Part shown: positions 27,438 through 34,506 of the stretch, one piece after another | How the letters are laid out: each line of letters opens with the position of its first letter | Numbering within the stretch: position 1 is the first letter of the stretch | Assembly (NCBI GenBank): GCA_024400915.1 | Contig: JAKSLX010000017.1 | Span: 1-64,000 of the forward strand | Reading direction: 5' to 3' | DNA: 64,000 bases | DNA from: Treponema sp. | GTDB lineage: Bacteria; Spirochaetota; Spirochaetia; Treponematales; Treponemataceae | The notes under the pieces: generated by a model | What the model was told of the DNA's origin: nothing | What the model saw: the letters and a program-made list of their open reading frames with translations, nothing else | The model's database searches: none | Position numbers and translations under genes: made by a program

Positions 27438-27521
27438 TGGAGAACCAGAAAACAGTAGAAAAGGATATCAATTTTTTTTGAAAAAAAATCAAAAAAAATT
27501 AAGAATTTTTTGAAAATCCTG

Positions 27522-27550
27522 TTGACATAAATTAGTTAAAAGTATATTAT
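27522..27550 (+). promoter_or_regulatory. tRNA-Glu promoter
   Basis: TTGACA at 27522-27527, a 17-base spacer and TATTAT at 27545-27550 lie 28 bases before the tRNA. Both hexamers are close to consensus, as expected for a stable-RNA gene. Confidence 0.8.
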
Positions 27551-27577
27551 CTAAATCATCAACGACAAACGTTGTAT

Positions 27578-27649
27578 GTCTCCCTCGTCTAGTGGTTAGG
27601 ACATCGGGTTTTCATCCCGACAACATGGGTTCAATTCCCGTGGGAGATG
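27578..27649 (+). tRNA. tRNA-Glu (TTC)
   Basis: A 72-base cloverleaf. The acceptor strand GTCTCCC pairs with GGGAGAT (one G-U), the anticodon stem TCGGG/CCCGA encloses loop TTTTCAT with anticodon TTC, and the T arm is ATGGG-TTCAATT-CCCGT. CCA is not encoded. Its last 20 bases, plus one more, recur as a 21-bp direct repeat 204 bases downstream. Confidence 0.95.
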
Positions 27650-27854
27650 TTACTAAAAGCCTTAGTGTAAAAACTAAGGCTTTTCTTTTTTTTTAATTTA
27701 CTAAGATTTTCTATGGGGAATTGAACCGCGGAATGAGCGCCGAGCAGGTGCGAGGATGAGCAGGCATGGACGCCTGCGTAAGCGAATGTAGACGTGGCGG
27801 CGGGAACAGACAGGAGGTCTGAGACCAGAGCCATTCAATTCCCGTGGGAGATGT
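27630..27854 (+). repeat. Duplicated tRNA-Glu 3' end with GC-rich insert
   Basis: The 21 bases at 27630-27650 (the tRNA T loop to just past its 3' end) are repeated exactly at 27834-27854. A 12-base part of the T arm also occurs inverted at 27716-27727. Between lies a GC-rich segment (27726-27833) unlike the AT-rich surroundings. It contains two perfect hairpins: GCAGGC-ATGGAC-GCCTGC at 27760-27777 and CAGAC-AGGAG-GTCTG at 27807-27821. Duplication of a tRNA 3' end is the usual mark of a site-specific integration. The short structured interior could be a remnant or a small non-coding element. No integrase is present. Confidence 0.75.
27655..27694 (+). terminator. tRNA-Glu terminator
   Basis: A 12-bp perfect stem (AAAAGCCTTAGT with ACTAAGGCTTTT) and a T-rich tail lie 5 bases after the tRNA. 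Confidence 0.9.
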
Positions 27855-27860
27855 GAATAA

Positions 27861-27891
27861 AAACCTTAGCTAAATCGGCTAAGGTTTTTTT
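27861..27891 (+). terminator. Second terminator, paralogue of tRNA terminator
   Basis: A 10-bp perfect stem (AAACCTTAGC with GCTAAGGTTT) and a T run directly follow the second copy of the tRNA end. The CCTTAG/CTAAGG core is shared with the tRNA terminator, so the duplication included it. Confidence 0.85.
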
Positions 27892-27974
27892 ATTTTAAAT
27901 CTGCATTTTACTTTTCTTTGAAAAAAAGCCTAGAATTTATTATATTTTAATAAGTTTATTATTGAGGTGATGAT

Positions 27975-28286
27975 ATGGTTGAAACAATCAAAAACAATGA
28001 CATGTCAAAGGCAGAGGCTGCTGAAGCTGCCGTAATCGATTTTAATGCTACCTGGTGCGGACCTTGCAGAATGCTGGCTCCTGTACTTGAAGAAGTTTCA
28101 GATGAAATGAAGGGCAAGGTAGAATTCTATAGCTGTGACTGCGATGAAAACGGTGAACTTGCCAAGAAATTTGGCATCATGAGCATTCCTGCCGTTGTCG
28201 TTCTCAAAAAGGGGCAGCAGGCCGGTATGAATGTTGGTTTTGTACCTAAAGACGGTCTTGTGGAATTCATCAAGGGTAGCCTTTAA
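27975..28286 (+). CDS. trxA: Thioredoxin
   Basis: A 103-residue thioredoxin. The active site is FNATWCGPCRMLAPVL with the canonical WCGPC, and the cis-Pro loop is IMSIPAVVVLKKGQ. The length is normal and no signal is present, so it acts in the cytoplasm, passing electrons from thioredoxin reductase to protein disulfides. GAGGTGATGAT stands just before the ATG. The next gene, fthC, starts 4 bases after its stop, so the two form an operon. The N-terminal residues (VETIKNNDMSKAEAAEAA) are somewhat unlike common thioredoxins. Confidence 0.95.
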   Translation: MVETIKNNDMSKAEAAEAAVIDFNATWCGPCRMLAPVLEEVSDEMKGKVEFYSCDCDENGELAKKFGIMSIPAVVVLKKGQQAGMNVGFVPKDGLVEFIKGSL

Positions 28287-28289
28287 AGA

Positions 28290-28883
28290 ATGACAAAATC
28301 TGAACTTAGAAAAGAAATGAAAGCTTCTCTTGCAGGACTTGATCCTGTAGGAAAAGCCTTTGAAAGCATGTCAAAATGCTCTGCTATCATACAATCGGAA
28401 ATCTTTCAGAAGTGCAGTTGCATTTTTGGATTCATGCCCATGAAGGATGAAGTTGACGTTTTGCCTGTACTCCGTAATGGGCTTGGACAGGGAAAGAAAA
28501 TTCTTATTCCAAAAATAATCGAAGGCACCAACGACATGGAATTTTATTTTCTCACCGGTGAACCTAATTCTCAGGTTGAAGTAAACAACTGGGGTATAGC
28601 AGAACCTAAGTCTGATTTAAGAAAATGCAATCTTGGTGAATTACTGTCGGAAGTAAAGGCTGATGAAATCCTTGTTCTTGTTCCAGGCCTTGCCTTTGGA
28701 AAAGACAATACTCGTCTAGGCCGTGGAAAGGGGTTCTATGACAAATTCCTTTCGGAACTAAAAAAAAAGACCGCAGCCCTTGGTAAAAGCAAACCATGGA
28801 TCTGCGGTATCTGCTATAATGCACAGGTTGTTGATACAGTTCCTGTGGAAGATAACGACATCAAGGTTGATGTTGTTCTGTAA
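28290..28883 (+). CDS. 5-formyltetrahydrofolate cyclo-ligase
   Basis: A 197-residue enzyme that converts 5-formyl-THF to 5,10-methenyl-THF with ATP. Family motifs are RKEMKASLAG near the N-terminus, FMPMKDEVDVLPVL, LVLVPGLAFGKDNTRLGRGKGFYDKFL (the ATP and folate loop, given here only in part as its key G-R-G-x-G-F/Y-D) and ICGICYNAQVVDTVPVEDNDIKVD at the end. It follows trxA by 4 bases without its own ribosome site, so coupled translation is likely. Confidence 0.93.
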   Translation: MTKSELRKEMKASLAGLDPVGKAFESMSKCSAIIQSEIFQKCSCIFGFMPMKDEVDVLPVLRNGLGQGKKILIPKIIEGTNDMEFYFLTGEPNSQVEVNNWGIAEPKSDLRKCNLGELLSEVKADEILVLVPGLAFGKDNTRLGRGKGFYDKFLSELKKKTAALGKSKPWICGICYNAQVVDTVPVEDNDIKVDVVL

Positions 28884-28885
28884 TT

Positions 28886-29437
28886 CTAGTCTTCTGTTTT
28901 TCCTTCAGGTTTCATTCCTTGTGCCTTTGGATTTATCCCGTACTTTTTGAAGGCAATTTTAAGAAAAATTGGTTCAAGAATCAAAGTTACGATATAAGAA
29001 ATTATGTAGCTTGAAATCAATGACTTTGGAAGGGCAGCAAGGATGCTTGGGCGAGGTACTGAAGGCGGTACGTTGTTCAAATCCATTGCATGCTTTGCCA
29101 GTGTTATGAGCAGGCTTGTGTTTACGGAAGTGATGATCAATACGTAGAAAATGTTCGTTATGATGTTTGCCACAAGAAATTTTACAGGCATCTTCATGTT
29201 AGCCGTTACTTTGTCTTTTGCAGGTTTCACAGGAAGGAAAAATCCGATGCAGAGGGCAAGGATGCAGGATACAACCATGCTGATGGCAAGAGATGGCACT
29301 GAAAAATGGCCGGATGCCAAAACGCCATGGGTGGAAAGGATGATGCTTACCGTGATTCCCATGGCTATGTTCATAAAGAAGCCCAGTTTCTTCATTGTCT
29401 GGGCCTGAGGGTTTGTCTGTATAGTGTTATTTTCCAT
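28886..29437 (-). CDS. Four-helix membrane protein, unknown
   Basis: A 183-residue protein with four predicted membrane helices (about 17-37, 45-70, 85-110, 135-160) and hydrophilic ends. I recognise no family with confidence; the pattern resembles small DUF2798-like proteins but the match is weak. TATAAT lies 7 bases before the ATG and TTGAAA 16 bases before that, with no Shine-Dalgarno sequence, so the mRNA is probably leaderless. It is convergent with fthC and lies just after panF on the same strand. Confidence 0.6.
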   Translation of the reverse strand: MENNTIQTNPQAQTMKKLGFFMNIAMGITVSIILSTHGVLASGHFSVPSLAISMVVSCILALCIGFFLPVKPAKDKVTANMKMPVKFLVANIITNIFYVLIITSVNTSLLITLAKHAMDLNNVPPSVPRPSILAALPKSLISSYIISYIVTLILEPIFLKIAFKKYGINPKAQGMKPEGKTED

Positions 29438-29444
29438 ACAGACA

Positions 29445-29472
29445 ATTATAATTCCTTAAAAGCAGTTTTCAA
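29445..29472 (-). promoter_or_regulatory. Promoter of leaderless membrane-protein gene
   Basis: On the minus strand TTGAAA (29467-29472), a 16-base spacer and TATAAT (29445-29450) end 7 bases before the ATG at 29437. The -35 box lies inside the end of panF. Confidence 0.5.
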
Positions 29473-30940
29473 GTATTTCTGCGTCAGGATTTTTATTCTG
29501 AATAAATCCCGCTGCAAAATAGATGATTCCGCCTGCCAAAAGTCCCCAAACAACGGCGTTTATTCCGGCTATGTGAACAGAGTAGTGGCAAAGAATGTAG
29601 ACTGCGACGGCACCTAGGGAAGAACCAAGTGCTGCTTCTTTTGTTCCCTTTTTCCAGAAAAGCCCGCCTACAAGTGGCCAGAAGAAAGAACATTCAAGAC
29701 CGCCGAAGGCAAAGAGGTTCAGGAAGAAGATGATTTTTGATGCGTGGAGCGTAAAGAAGACAACGATTGCCCCTGTAATGAATACGATGAGGGCAGAACT
29801 TAATTTAAAGAATTTGTTGTACTTTTCAAGTTTTTCTGCATTGTTTTTTACAATGTAAGTCTTGTAAAGGTCTTTCAGGATTGCGACTGCAGCCAAAAGG
29901 AGAAGGGAATCTACTGTAGACATTACGGCCGCCATTGGTGCTGCAAGGAAGATTCCTGCAAGTCCTACAGGCATGATTTTCTGTACTACAAAAGGAATGA
30001 AGTAATCCGATGTAGGTACCATTCCCTTGTCTGCAATTGCTCCTGCCCAGCATCCTGCAAGATGCATTCCAACAAGAATGAAGGAACATGTGATTGTACC
30101 GATTACCATGGCTTTCTTAAGGGATTTTGTGCTGTTGAACCCAAGGGCACGGACTGCTGTCTGTGGAAGTCCAAGGGTTCCAAAACCAACGAGAATCCAG
30201 AAGGAAATGAGGGTACCAGGCTTGTATTTTGCCCACATGTTGTCATAGACACCAGGAAGGTTCCTGTTGAGTCCTTCGTCAATTCCGTCTAAACCTCCGC
30301 CTGCCTTGAGCACAAAGAAAATAAGGAGGAAAGTACCGATCATCATTACGATTCCCTGAATTGCGTCTGTAAGGGCAACTGCAGTAAATCCGCCGAAAGA
30401 TGTGTAGACGATTACTGTAAGGGCAAAAATCAATAGGGCCCATTTGAAAGGAATGCCTGTAATTGATTCAATCAAAGTTGCGCCGCCCTTAAACTGGGAA
30501 ATCATCTGGGCAATGATGAAGGCAACCATAAGAAGGCTAGTAGCTATTACAAGGAAATCGCTCTTGTAGCGTGCCTTAAGGTAGCCTGCAACTGAAACTG
30601 CGCCTGTTCTGCGGCCAACAATGGCCATTTTGTTTCCAAGTACACCAAGAATAAGGAATACCACCGGAACCTGAACTGCAGCAATCCAAACCTGTGCATA
30701 TCCAAAGGTCATGCCTGCAGCACCTGGCCCTGAAACAAAGGAACTTACGGAAGTGTAGGTTGCAATTGTTGTCATGGCAAGAACGAATCCGCCCAAACCA
30801 CGGGAACCGATGAAGTATTTCTTTTCCTTTGACAATGTTGATTTCTTTTCTGTAATGCGACCGTATACAATGCCTGAAATTGCATTGAAAATCAGGTATG
30901 CAAGGGTAATGGTGAGAATAATAATCTGATTTTTTGTCAT
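29456..30940 (-). CDS. panF: Sodium/pantothenate symporter
   Basis: A 494-residue sodium:solute symporter with about 13 membrane helices. The sequence follows the PanF branch: YFIGSRGLGGFVLAMTTIATYTSVSSFVSGPGAAG near the start (sodium-site region in helix 1-2), then VIVYTSFGGFTAVALTDAIQG (SSS family signature) and GTLGLPQTAVRALGFN. The 88-residue YhdT protein encoded just upstream, overlapping as ATGA, is the usual partner gene of panF and supports the pantothenate assignment. It would import the coenzyme A precursor across the inner membrane. No pantothenate synthesis genes are in view. Confidence 0.93.
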   Translation of the reverse strand: MTKNQIIILTITLAYLIFNAISGIVYGRITEKKSTLSKEKKYFIGSRGLGGFVLAMTTIATYTSVSSFVSGPGAAGMTFGYAQVWIAAVQVPVVFLILGVLGNKMAIVGRRTGAVSVAGYLKARYKSDFLVIATSLLMVAFIIAQMISQFKGGATLIESITGIPFKWALLIFALTVIVYTSFGGFTAVALTDAIQGIVMMIGTFLLIFFVLKAGGGLDGIDEGLNRNLPGVYDNMWAKYKPGTLISFWILVGFGTLGLPQTAVRALGFNSTKSLKKAMVIGTITCSFILVGMHLAGCWAGAIADKGMVPTSDYFIPFVVQKIMPVGLAGIFLAAPMAAVMSTVDSLLLLAAVAILKDLYKTYIVKNNAEKLEKYNKFFKLSSALIVFITGAIVVFFTLHASKIIFFLNLFAFGGLECSFFWPLVGGLFWKKGTKEAALGSSLGAVAVYILCHYSVHIAGINAVVWGLLAGGIIYFAAGFIQNKNPDAEILENCF

Positions 30941-31203
30941 TTTTCTTCTCCCTCTTCCTCGTCGTAGTCAAAGTCCTTGAAAACTTTTTTTGCAAGGATA
31001 ATTACAGAGGCAATGCTCAGAACGATTGTTCCGAATACTGAAACTGAAAACCAGGCTGGCATACCAAGAAAGTAGATACCTTTGCCGTTAAGTACGAATG
31101 CTGTTCCAATGTGCCAGAGACAGCAAATTCCGCCAGCAATCAAAGTAGACTTGATTTCTTTGACACACTGGGCGTGCTTTTCTTCTTTTGAGAACTTCTC
31201 CAT
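30937..31203 (-). CDS. yhdT: YhdT family membrane protein
   Basis: An 88-residue protein with two membrane helices (about 18-40 and 50-72) and an acidic tail. It matches the YhdT/DUF997 pattern (CLWHIGTAFVLNGKGIYFLGMPAWF), a small protein found next to panF in many bacteria. Its exact role is unknown; I infer an accessory to the symporter. GGAG lies 8 bases before the ATG. Two copies of a 12-base direct repeat lie 39-74 bases upstream of the start. Confidence 0.88.
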   Translation of the reverse strand: MEKFSKEEKHAQCVKEIKSTLIAGGICCLWHIGTAFVLNGKGIYFLGMPAWFSVSVFGTIVLSIASVIILAKKVFKDFDYDEEEGEEK

Positions 31204-31241
31204 TTAGTTTCTCCAAAAAATGAATTTTCAATAAAACTTAA

Positions 31242-31276
31242 ATAAAACTCCTGGTAATAAAGTGATAAAACTCCTG
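31242..31276 (-). repeat. 12-base direct repeat before yhdT-panF
   Basis: CAGGAGTTTTAT (minus strand) occurs at 31265-31276 and again at 31242-31253, 23 bases apart, about two helical turns. It lies in the yhdT leader or promoter region and could be a regulator's tandem binding site. Confidence 0.5.
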
Positions 31277-31398
31277 TGGCATCCCAATGGAGCAGCTTAA
31301 AGGAACGCCGAAATGCTGATAAAAACTCAAGGAATGTCTCGCATTCCAAATTATAAAAAAATGACGGAGGTATATTAGCAAAAAATCAGATAATTATC

Positions 31399-31404
31399 TA
31401 TAAT
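31399..31404 (+). promoter_or_regulatory. -10 box of leaderless ttcA-like gene
   Basis: A perfect TATAAT ends 6 bases before the ATG at 31411. There is no Shine-Dalgarno sequence; the only GGAGG (31366-31370) is too far away. The -35 region is weak (TTAGCA with an 18-base spacer). Confidence 0.55.
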
Positions 31405-31410
31405 GTGGTC

Positions 31411-32118
31411 ATGGCACAGCCTTTATTGTTCAGCCTTATAGACAAGGCGATTTATGATTACAACATGATTGTTCCCGGTGACAGGATTTTGCTTGGGGCA
31501 AGCGGTGGAAAAGATTCAACAGCATTAATTGAATATTTAGCCCAGAGGTCAAAGAGACGCAATGCAGATTTTGAATTCAAGTGCATACACATTCATTCTG
31601 AAATTACTCCACCGTTGAATGATGAACTTTCTTCCATGTTCAGGCAGTGGGATGTGGATGTTGAAAGTATTTTTGTGGATGTGCTCAACAGGGTAAAGCC
31701 TGGCCGCAAGATGAACTGCTACTGGTGCAGTACCCAGCGCCGTACAGAACTTTTAAAATACGCAATGGACAATGGCTATAACAAGATTGCCTTGGGCCAT
31801 CACCTTGATGATATTCTTGAAACCATGCTTATGAACATGCTGGATAAAGGTGAATTTGCAACCATGCCGCCTGTAATGAGGTATGACAATTATCCGTGCC
31901 AGATAATAAGGCCCCTTTGTTATTCTGATGAACAGACAATCATAGATTACGGTACGGAAATGGGATACATAGTTAGTACCTGCACCTGCAACTATCAGGA
32001 AACAAGCCGCAGAAAAGATGCAAGAAAGAGCATTGAATTTATTACGGGCGGAGACAAAATTAAGAAGAACAAGCTTTTCCAGTCAATGAAAAACATTCTT
32101 CCAGACTATTTGCCTTAA
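31411..32118 (+). CDS. TtcA-family tRNA thiolase
   Basis: An adenylyltransferase/thiolase of about 235 residues, of the TtcA type that puts sulfur on cytidine 32 of tRNA. Motifs: the PP-loop LGASGGKDST, the cluster-binding CYWCS, and CTCNYQ near the C-terminus, with GHHLDDILETMLMN in between. The length and motif order fit the family. The frame also allows a GTG at 31405, but the ATG sits 6 bases after TATAAT. It is a cytoplasmic enzyme using an iron-sulfur cluster. The gene converges on the ycgN-like gene, with the stop codons overlapping by 4 bases. Confidence 0.88.
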   Translation: MAQPLLFSLIDKAIYDYNMIVPGDRILLGASGGKDSTALIEYLAQRSKRRNADFEFKCIHIHSEITPPLNDELSSMFRQWDVDVESIFVDVLNRVKPGRKMNCYWCSTQRRTELLKYAMDNGYNKIALGHHLDDILETMLMNMLDKGEFATMPPVMRYDNYPCQIIRPLCYSDEQTIIDYGTEMGYIVSTCTCNYQETSRRKDARKSIEFITGGDKIKKNKLFQSMKNILPDYLP

Positions 32119-32540
32119 TCGATGATGAAGTCAAACCAGTCTTCTGCATCGCGTTCGTTTATTCCGCCTTCAATAGGGATTCCGGCTTCCTTTACACTTT
32201 CTGGATTTCCGGAAATGAGTGGATGCCAGGAAGGTAGTGGTTTCTTTTCATAAACCAAACGATAGGAACATGTTTCAGGAAGCCATTTGAAGGCTTTTAT
32301 TTTCTTTCTGTCAAGCTTGATGCATTCAGGCTGGTTTTCAAAACGGTTTTCGTAATCTGTGCAACGGCAGGTATTACAGTCAAGAAGGTCGCAGGCAACC
32401 CGTGTGTTGAGGATTTTTTTCCACCAAAGCCAGCCGTCTACTATTTTTCTGTAGCAGCATTTTCCGCAGCCGTCACAAAGTGATTCCCATTCGTCTTGTG
32501 AAAAATCTTTAAGTGCTTTAGTTTCCCAGAAATTGTTCAT
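32115..32540 (-). CDS. YcgN-family cysteine-cluster protein
   Basis: A 141-residue UPF0260/YcgN protein. It has the diagnostic cysteine pattern: WESLCDGCGKCCYRK, then CDLLDCNTCRCTDYENR, then PECIKL and LPETCSYRL, and the closing PSWHPLISG. The clustered cysteines suggest metal or iron-sulfur binding, related to the YkgJ family. Function is not established. Its 3' end overlaps that of the tRNA thiolase gene. Confidence 0.9.
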   Translation of the reverse strand: MNNFWETKALKDFSQDEWESLCDGCGKCCYRKIVDGWLWWKKILNTRVACDLLDCNTCRCTDYENRFENQPECIKLDRKKIKAFKWLPETCSYRLVYEKKPLPSWHPLISGNPESVKEAGIPIEGGINERDAEDWFDFIID

Positions 32541-32548
32541 GATGCATC

Positions 32549-33541
32549 CTATGCCATGAAAAGCTTTGTCATGTATGCAACGTATGCTGTAAGCATTGCG
32601 ATTCCTCCCCAGCGTCTGATTGCATGTCCTGGAAGATAGCAGAGGAGTGCAAGTAAAAGTGCTGCACCAAGTGCAAATAATGAATCTGTCATGAAGCCTT
32701 CAAAACTGATGGGGATGAAACAGGCTGTAACGCCTGCAACGCAGAGAATGTTGAAAATGTTGCTTCCGATTATGTTTCCGATGGCAATGTCTGTCTTGCC
32801 TTTCCTTGCGGCTGTTATGGAAGTCATGAGTTCAGGAAGGGAAGTTCCAAAGGCAATCATCGTAAGGCCTATGATTCTATCTGATACCCCAAATGCCTTT
32901 GCAATGTTAGTTGCAGATTTTACGACAAAATCACTTCCGTAAATTATTAGTACAAGTCCTACTACAAGAAGGATTGTCATGAACCACCATGCATCTTTTA
33001 TTTTACTGAGCTTAAGTTTGAATCCTGTAAGATTTTCAGCAGGTTCTTCGTCATTTTCTTCTGCAAAAAGATTGGTCTTTGTTCTGATTGAAATAACAAG
33101 GAGGATGACTATATATACTGCAAGAAGTGATACCATTACATAGCCGTCAACATTTGAAAAGGAGTTTCCAAAGTATCCAAGAACAATGAAAAGAACCGTT
33201 GCTCCAATCATGTAAGGAATGTCCAGTACAAGGGAATTTTTCTGGCATGGAATTTTGCAGATGAGGGCTGTTATGCCAAGAATAAGGACGATGTTCATGA
33301 TGTTGCTTCCAACAACATTCCCTATTGTAATTCCCGCTGAATGCATTTTAAGTGCTGATGTAAGGGAAACTGAAAGTTCTGGTGCTGATGTTCCAAATGC
33401 AACAAGTGTAAGTCCGATTACAAGTTCAGGAATTCCAATCTTCTGTGCAATTCCCGCAGCCGAATCTACAAACCAGTCTGCACCTTTTACAAGCATAATA
33501 AACCCAACGATAAGTAAAATGAGGTTCAATAAGAATTCCAT
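32549..33541 (-). CDS. Calcium/sodium (CaCA) antiporter
   Basis: A 330-residue inner-membrane exchanger of the CaCA superfamily (YrbG/ChaA-like). Two inverted alpha repeats are clear. The first has LTLVAFGTSAPELSVSL and GNVVGSNIMNIVLI; the second has LTMIAFGTSLPELMTSI and GNIIGSNIFNILCV. The Glu in each GTSxPEL forms the ion site. A hydrophilic, acidic loop near residue 160 joins the halves. About 10 helices are predicted. GAGGAG precedes the ATG. It stands 8 bases after the ycgN-like gene's start, so the two may be co-transcribed. Confidence 0.93.
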   Translation of the reverse strand: MEFLLNLILLIVGFIMLVKGADWFVDSAAGIAQKIGIPELVIGLTLVAFGTSAPELSVSLTSALKMHSAGITIGNVVGSNIMNIVLILGITALICKIPCQKNSLVLDIPYMIGATVLFIVLGYFGNSFSNVDGYVMVSLLAVYIVILLVISIRTKTNLFAEENDEEPAENLTGFKLKLSKIKDAWWFMTILLVVGLVLIIYGSDFVVKSATNIAKAFGVSDRIIGLTMIAFGTSLPELMTSITAARKGKTDIAIGNIIGSNIFNILCVAGVTACFIPISFEGFMTDSLFALGAALLLALLCYLPGHAIRRWGGIAMLTAYVAYMTKLFMA

Positions 33542-33650
33542 GGCATTCTCCTCTTGATTTCAATATACAAAAAATAGATTTATTTTACAATGAATTTAAA
33601 GGATTAATGAAGGGAAGTACATCATTTGAGATGAAGAATCTTGGCGGGAT

Positions 33651-33962
33651 TTAAAATCTAGCCTGGTAAATGCTTAAATCCACCCTGTAATCTTCAACTT
33701 TGATTCCGTCCTTTTCAAGACGGTGTTTCTGTTCCTCTATTCCAAGTCCAAAGTTTTCTGCAAGTAACCCTTTCGCGTTTACGACTTTGTAGCAGGGGTA
33801 GTAGTCGGGCAATGGATTTGCATGAAGGATGTTTCCGACTGCGCGGCACATTTTTTTGTTTCCAAGATGCTCTGCAATCTGCCCGTAGGTTACAACTTTT
33901 CCTTTTGGAATTGTACGCAGATAGTCGTAAACTTTTTGGGCGGTTGGAGTTATTTTGTTCAT
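33651..33962 (-). CDS. MGMT/ATL-like alkyltransferase domain
   Basis: A 103-residue stand-alone DNA-binding domain of the O6-alkylguanine-DNA alkyltransferase family. The wing-helix pattern VYDYLRTIPKGKVVTYGQIAEHLGN and CRAVGNILHANPLP is typical. The active motif reads PCYKVV where the enzyme has PCHRV and ATL proteins have PWHRV. Thus the acceptor Cys is present but the neighbouring His is Tyr. It could be a weak methyltransferase or a lesion-flagging ATL-type protein. It overlaps the cupin gene by one base. Confidence 0.85.
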   Translation of the reverse strand: MNKITPTAQKVYDYLRTIPKGKVVTYGQIAEHLGNKKMCRAVGNILHANPLPDYYPCYKVVNAKGLLAENFGLGIEEQKHRLEKDGIKVEDYRVDLSIYQARF

Positions 33963-34330
33963 TATTTTTTTTTATCCCTGTTGGCATATGAAAAATCTAT
34001 AGGAGGACATGTTGCGCTTATGTAGGTGAGCGGCAGGTTGCTGTCGTTACGGATTCCGTGTATGTCCTTGTCTTCAAACCTTACAACATCTCCAGCATTG
34101 AATTCCTTTTCCTTTTCGTCGGCAAGAAGCAGCATGCCTTTGCCTTTTGTGCAGATCCAGATCTGTTCGCTTGCATCGTGGCTGTGGCGTGGCTGGCTTG
34201 CTCCCGGTGCAACGGTGACTTCCGTAAGTGTAACTCTTTTTGATGTGCTGTTTTCAGGATTCAAAAGCTGCCTTGAATCAACACCCGGATTTGACAACGT
34301 CTTTATTGATGAAGATGGGGTGAATTCCAT
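33962..34330 (-). CDS. Cupin-domain protein
   Basis: A 122-residue single-domain cupin. Motif 1 is GASQPRHSHDASEQIWICTKGKG, with the His and Glu metal ligands, and motif 2 is GDVVRFEDKDIHGIRND, with the later His. Such proteins bind a metal and a small ligand or sugar; the substrate is unknown. TATACT lies exactly 6 bases before the ATG and no Shine-Dalgarno is present, so the message is probably leaderless. It forms a two-gene unit with the MGMT-like gene. Confidence 0.85.
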   Translation of the reverse strand: MEFTPSSSIKTLSNPGVDSRQLLNPENSTSKRVTLTEVTVAPGASQPRHSHDASEQIWICTKGKGMLLLADEKEKEFNAGDVVRFEDKDIHGIRNDSNLPLTYISATCPPIDFSYANRDKKK

Positions 34331-34336
34331 GAAGTC

Positions 34337-34365
34337 AGTATATGGAAGTTGAGCTTGATTTACAA
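34337..34365 (-). promoter_or_regulatory. Promoter of leaderless cupin gene
   Basis: On the minus strand TTGTAA (34360-34365), a 17-base spacer and TATACT (34337-34342) end 6 bases before the ATG at 34330. Confidence 0.65.
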
Positions 34366-34378
34366 TAAAGATGTAGAC

Positions 34379-34410
34379 TAAAAAAGCCCTCCTGAATCAA
34401 CAGAAGGGCT
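34379..34410 (-). terminator. Terminator of the ldh-fum-hdr-flx-frd operon
   Basis: On the minus strand AGCCCT...AGGGCT, extended by CTG/CAG, closes a short loop and is followed by TTTTTTAG. It lies about 100 bases after the frdA stop and is the only strong terminator seen downstream of the operon. Confidence 0.85.
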
Positions 34411-34459
34411 GGAATTACGCATTAATAATTAATAATTATTAATTACTTTGAAGCACGTC

Positions 34460-34506
34460 GCAACCTTGCGGTTGCTCAACGAGTTTCCTGATGGAAACTC
34501 GCGGGC
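34460..34506. repeat. Two-hairpin palindromic element after frdA
   Basis: GCAACC-TTGC-GGTTGC (34460-34475) and CGAGTTTCC-TGAT-GGAAACTCG (34480-34501) are perfect hairpins. The 12 bases AAACTCGCGGGC at 34495-34506 recur in inverted orientation at 36982-36993, with a different stem interior. An AT-rich palindromic run (34421-34446) adjoins. Confidence 0.7.

Noticed and set aside
27631..27834. A 67-residue minus-strand frame across the tRNA-Glu insert
   Set aside because: It overlaps the tRNA end and both repeats, its composition follows from the hairpins, and no homologous pattern is seen.
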